From: an uncultured Woeseiaceae bacterium
Lineage (GTDB): Bacteria > Pseudomonadota > Gammaproteobacteria > Woeseiales > Woeseiaceae
Reading direction: 5' to 3'
Assembly: GCA_947259435.1 (NCBI GenBank)
Contig: CAMYMP010000069.1
Coordinates: 1 to 7,255 of the forward strand
Length of the DNA stretch: 7,255 bases
Shown here: piece by piece, positions 5,918 to 7,255 of the stretch
Layout: each line of letters begins with the position of its first letter
Position numbering within the stretch: position 1 is the stretch's first letter
The notes under the pieces: generated by a model
Told to the model about the DNA's origin: nothing
Database searches by the model: none
Seen by the model: only the letters and a program-made list of their open reading frames with translations
Position numbers and translations under genes: made by a program

Positions 5918-6622
5918 ATGAAGAATAGAGCCACGTATCTCTTAAGTATCGGCTTGTTAGTATTAGCATTTCCTGTGTTCGCAGGTCCTCCAGCTAATGC
6001 GGGTGTCACGCGCACACAAATTGAAGGCGTCGATAACTGGGGATGGCGAGATAATCCGCTATCGCCGGGTACTATTACGTGCCCCGGTGGCGAGTTGATG
6101 TTCGATTCATTTGGTATGCCCTACTGTGAGGACGAGGACTCGAAGACGAGTCGCTTACACTTTCGCGACGCTGTCTTGTGGTCTTGCATGACATCCCGCG
6201 TAGCGGGAACAAATGACAATGATCCGCGCATAACTGGTGTCGGCCTGTTCACCGTCAACGGAAACCTTGATGCTGACTCCAGCGGCCCGGTTTGGGGGAA
6301 ATGGAAGATCGTGCCAATGGCGGACTGTGACAAAGACGGGCTTTATCCCGAAAAACACGTAATGACTTCGACTAAGTACTGGCGTGGCACCTGGAATGGT
6401 ACGCGCTTTTACTACAATTTCGCGGGGTTTGACGTCTGGATTGGCGATCTCAAGATTGGTGGCAAAGGAATTGGGGGAGACATCGACGGTCTGCACTTCA
6501 AGGGTACGGAATTGATCGAAATGTATACATCGTTTCCGGTTCCGTATGAATTCCTCTTCTCGGTTTTTCCGGACCTGTTTGACGAGCCAGAGGGAGAATT
6601 TACCGGCACGATAAAGGAGTAA
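5918..6622 (+). CDS. Secreted protein of unknown family under c-di-GMP riboswitch control
   Basis: I do not recognise this 234-residue protein. Residues 1-22 are a clear signal peptide (MKNR, hydrophobic core LLSIGLLVLAFPV, cleavage after VFA; the ANA at 26-28 is a second option). There is no lipobox Cys, no further membrane helix and no sorting motif. The mature part has four cysteines (C55, C70, C90, C137), enough for two periplasmic disulfides, and many aromatic and Gly residues. Alternating patterns in the second half (WGKWKIV, YWRGTWNGTRFYYNF, GKGIGGDIDGLHFKG, GEFTGTIKE) suggest a beta-barrel or beta-sandwich fold. GC content is visibly lower than in the pds genes. Start chosen for the TGAGGAGG and the signal peptide. 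The leader is a GEMM-I riboswitch, so a role in biofilm, adhesion or matrix is plausible by association with c-di-GMP, but this is inference. Confidence 0.88.
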   Translation: MKNRATYLLSIGLLVLAFPVFAGPPANAGVTRTQIEGVDNWGWRDNPLSPGTITCPGGELMFDSFGMPYCEDEDSKTSRLHFRDAVLWSCMTSRVAGTNDNDPRITGVGLFTVNGNLDADSSGPVWGKWKIVPMADCDKDGLYPEKHVMTSTKYWRGTWNGTRFYYNFAGFDVWIGDLKIGGKGIGGDIDGLHFKGTELIEMYTSFPVPYEFLFSVFPDLFDEPEGEFTGTIKE

Positions 6623-6643
6623 AGATTAAGGTCTCTGAAGTGA

Positions 6644-6672
6644 GAAGGGCTGCCAAGATTTGGTGGCCCTTC
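6644..6672 (+). terminator. Terminator-like hairpin after the secreted-protein gene
   Basis: GAAGGGCTGCCAA (6644-6656) pairs with TTGGTGGCCCTTC (6660-6672) over 13 positions, two of them G-U wobbles, with a three-base loop. It starts 21 bases after the stop codon. The following ATATT is only a poor U-tract, so termination could be partial or the hairpin may mainly protect the 3' end. Confidence 0.65.
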
Positions 6673-6702
6673 ATATTCGGAGCAGAGTCGCGAAATTCTG
6701 AC

Positions 6703-6775
6703 TGACTGCTACTGGCCGGAAGCAGACAGTCACCTGGTCCACGCTCAACGGCAGCTATTGGTGAAAGCGGACACG
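6703..6775. repeat. Longer copy of the degenerate intergenic repeat
   Basis: It begins with GACTGCTACTGGCC (6704-6717) and carries GCGGACA at 6767-6773, the two blocks shared with 5674-5698. Internal structure includes TGACTG (6703-6708) facing CAGTCA (6727-6732), and TGCT (6707-6710) facing AGCA (6721-6724). Alternating motifs such as GGAAGCAGACAG, ACGGCAGCTATTGG and GAAAGCGGACA resemble intergenic repeats I associate with some environmental gammaproteobacteria. That resemblance is a recollection and was not checked. Confidence 0.45.
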
Positions 6776-6815
6776 CGTCTAGGGTTTCGGCAATTTTGTG
6801 CGTGCAACACCTCAA

Positions 6816-7255
<440 letters not shown>

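Overview
The window looks like chromosomal DNA of a Gram-negative, probably marine gammaproteobacterium. This rests on gene families only: a proteobacterial dedicated sortase (Pds) locus and a GltD tail very close to the enterobacterial type. No rRNA or other phylogenetic marker is present.

Layout: (a) 1-2386, minus strand: a VIT/vWA surface protein with a C-terminal sorting signal, overlapping the start of its class GN sortase, which runs off the left edge at the catalytic His motif. (b) 2387-2534: a divergent control region with an imperfect palindrome and a helically phased GGCAA motif series. (c) 2535-5285, plus strand: the dedicated two-component pair, an OmpR-type response regulator and a histidine kinase with a large extracytoplasmic sensor region. 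(d) 5275-5562: a small encapsulated-ferritin (EncFtn) protein whose start overlaps the kinase stop, with no encapsulin shell gene beside it and no cargo-loading tail. (e) 5563-5917: a non-coding stretch with a degenerate repeat, a strong sigma70-like promoter overlapped by two dyads, and a cyclic-di-GMP-I (GEMM-I) riboswitch that begins at the predicted transcription start. (f) 5918-6622: a secreted protein of unknown family under that riboswitch, followed by a terminator-like hairpin. (g) 6673-6826: a second copy of the degenerate repeat. (h) 6827-7255, minus strand: the C-terminal end of gltD, which continues past the right edge.

How the genes work together: the sortase and its target form a self-contained surface-display pair, and the kinase/regulator pair encoded back-to-back probably controls it. 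The EncFtn gene is translationally coupled to the kinase, so it may be produced with the sensor system. The riboswitch-controlled secreted protein is a separate transcription unit. It suggests that exported or surface functions here respond both to an external signal (PdsS) and to intracellular c-di-GMP. The Pds genes themselves are a described system. The less familiar parts are the shell-less EncFtn, the unusual FPATA sorting motif, and the promoter/dyad/riboswitch/secreted-protein unit.
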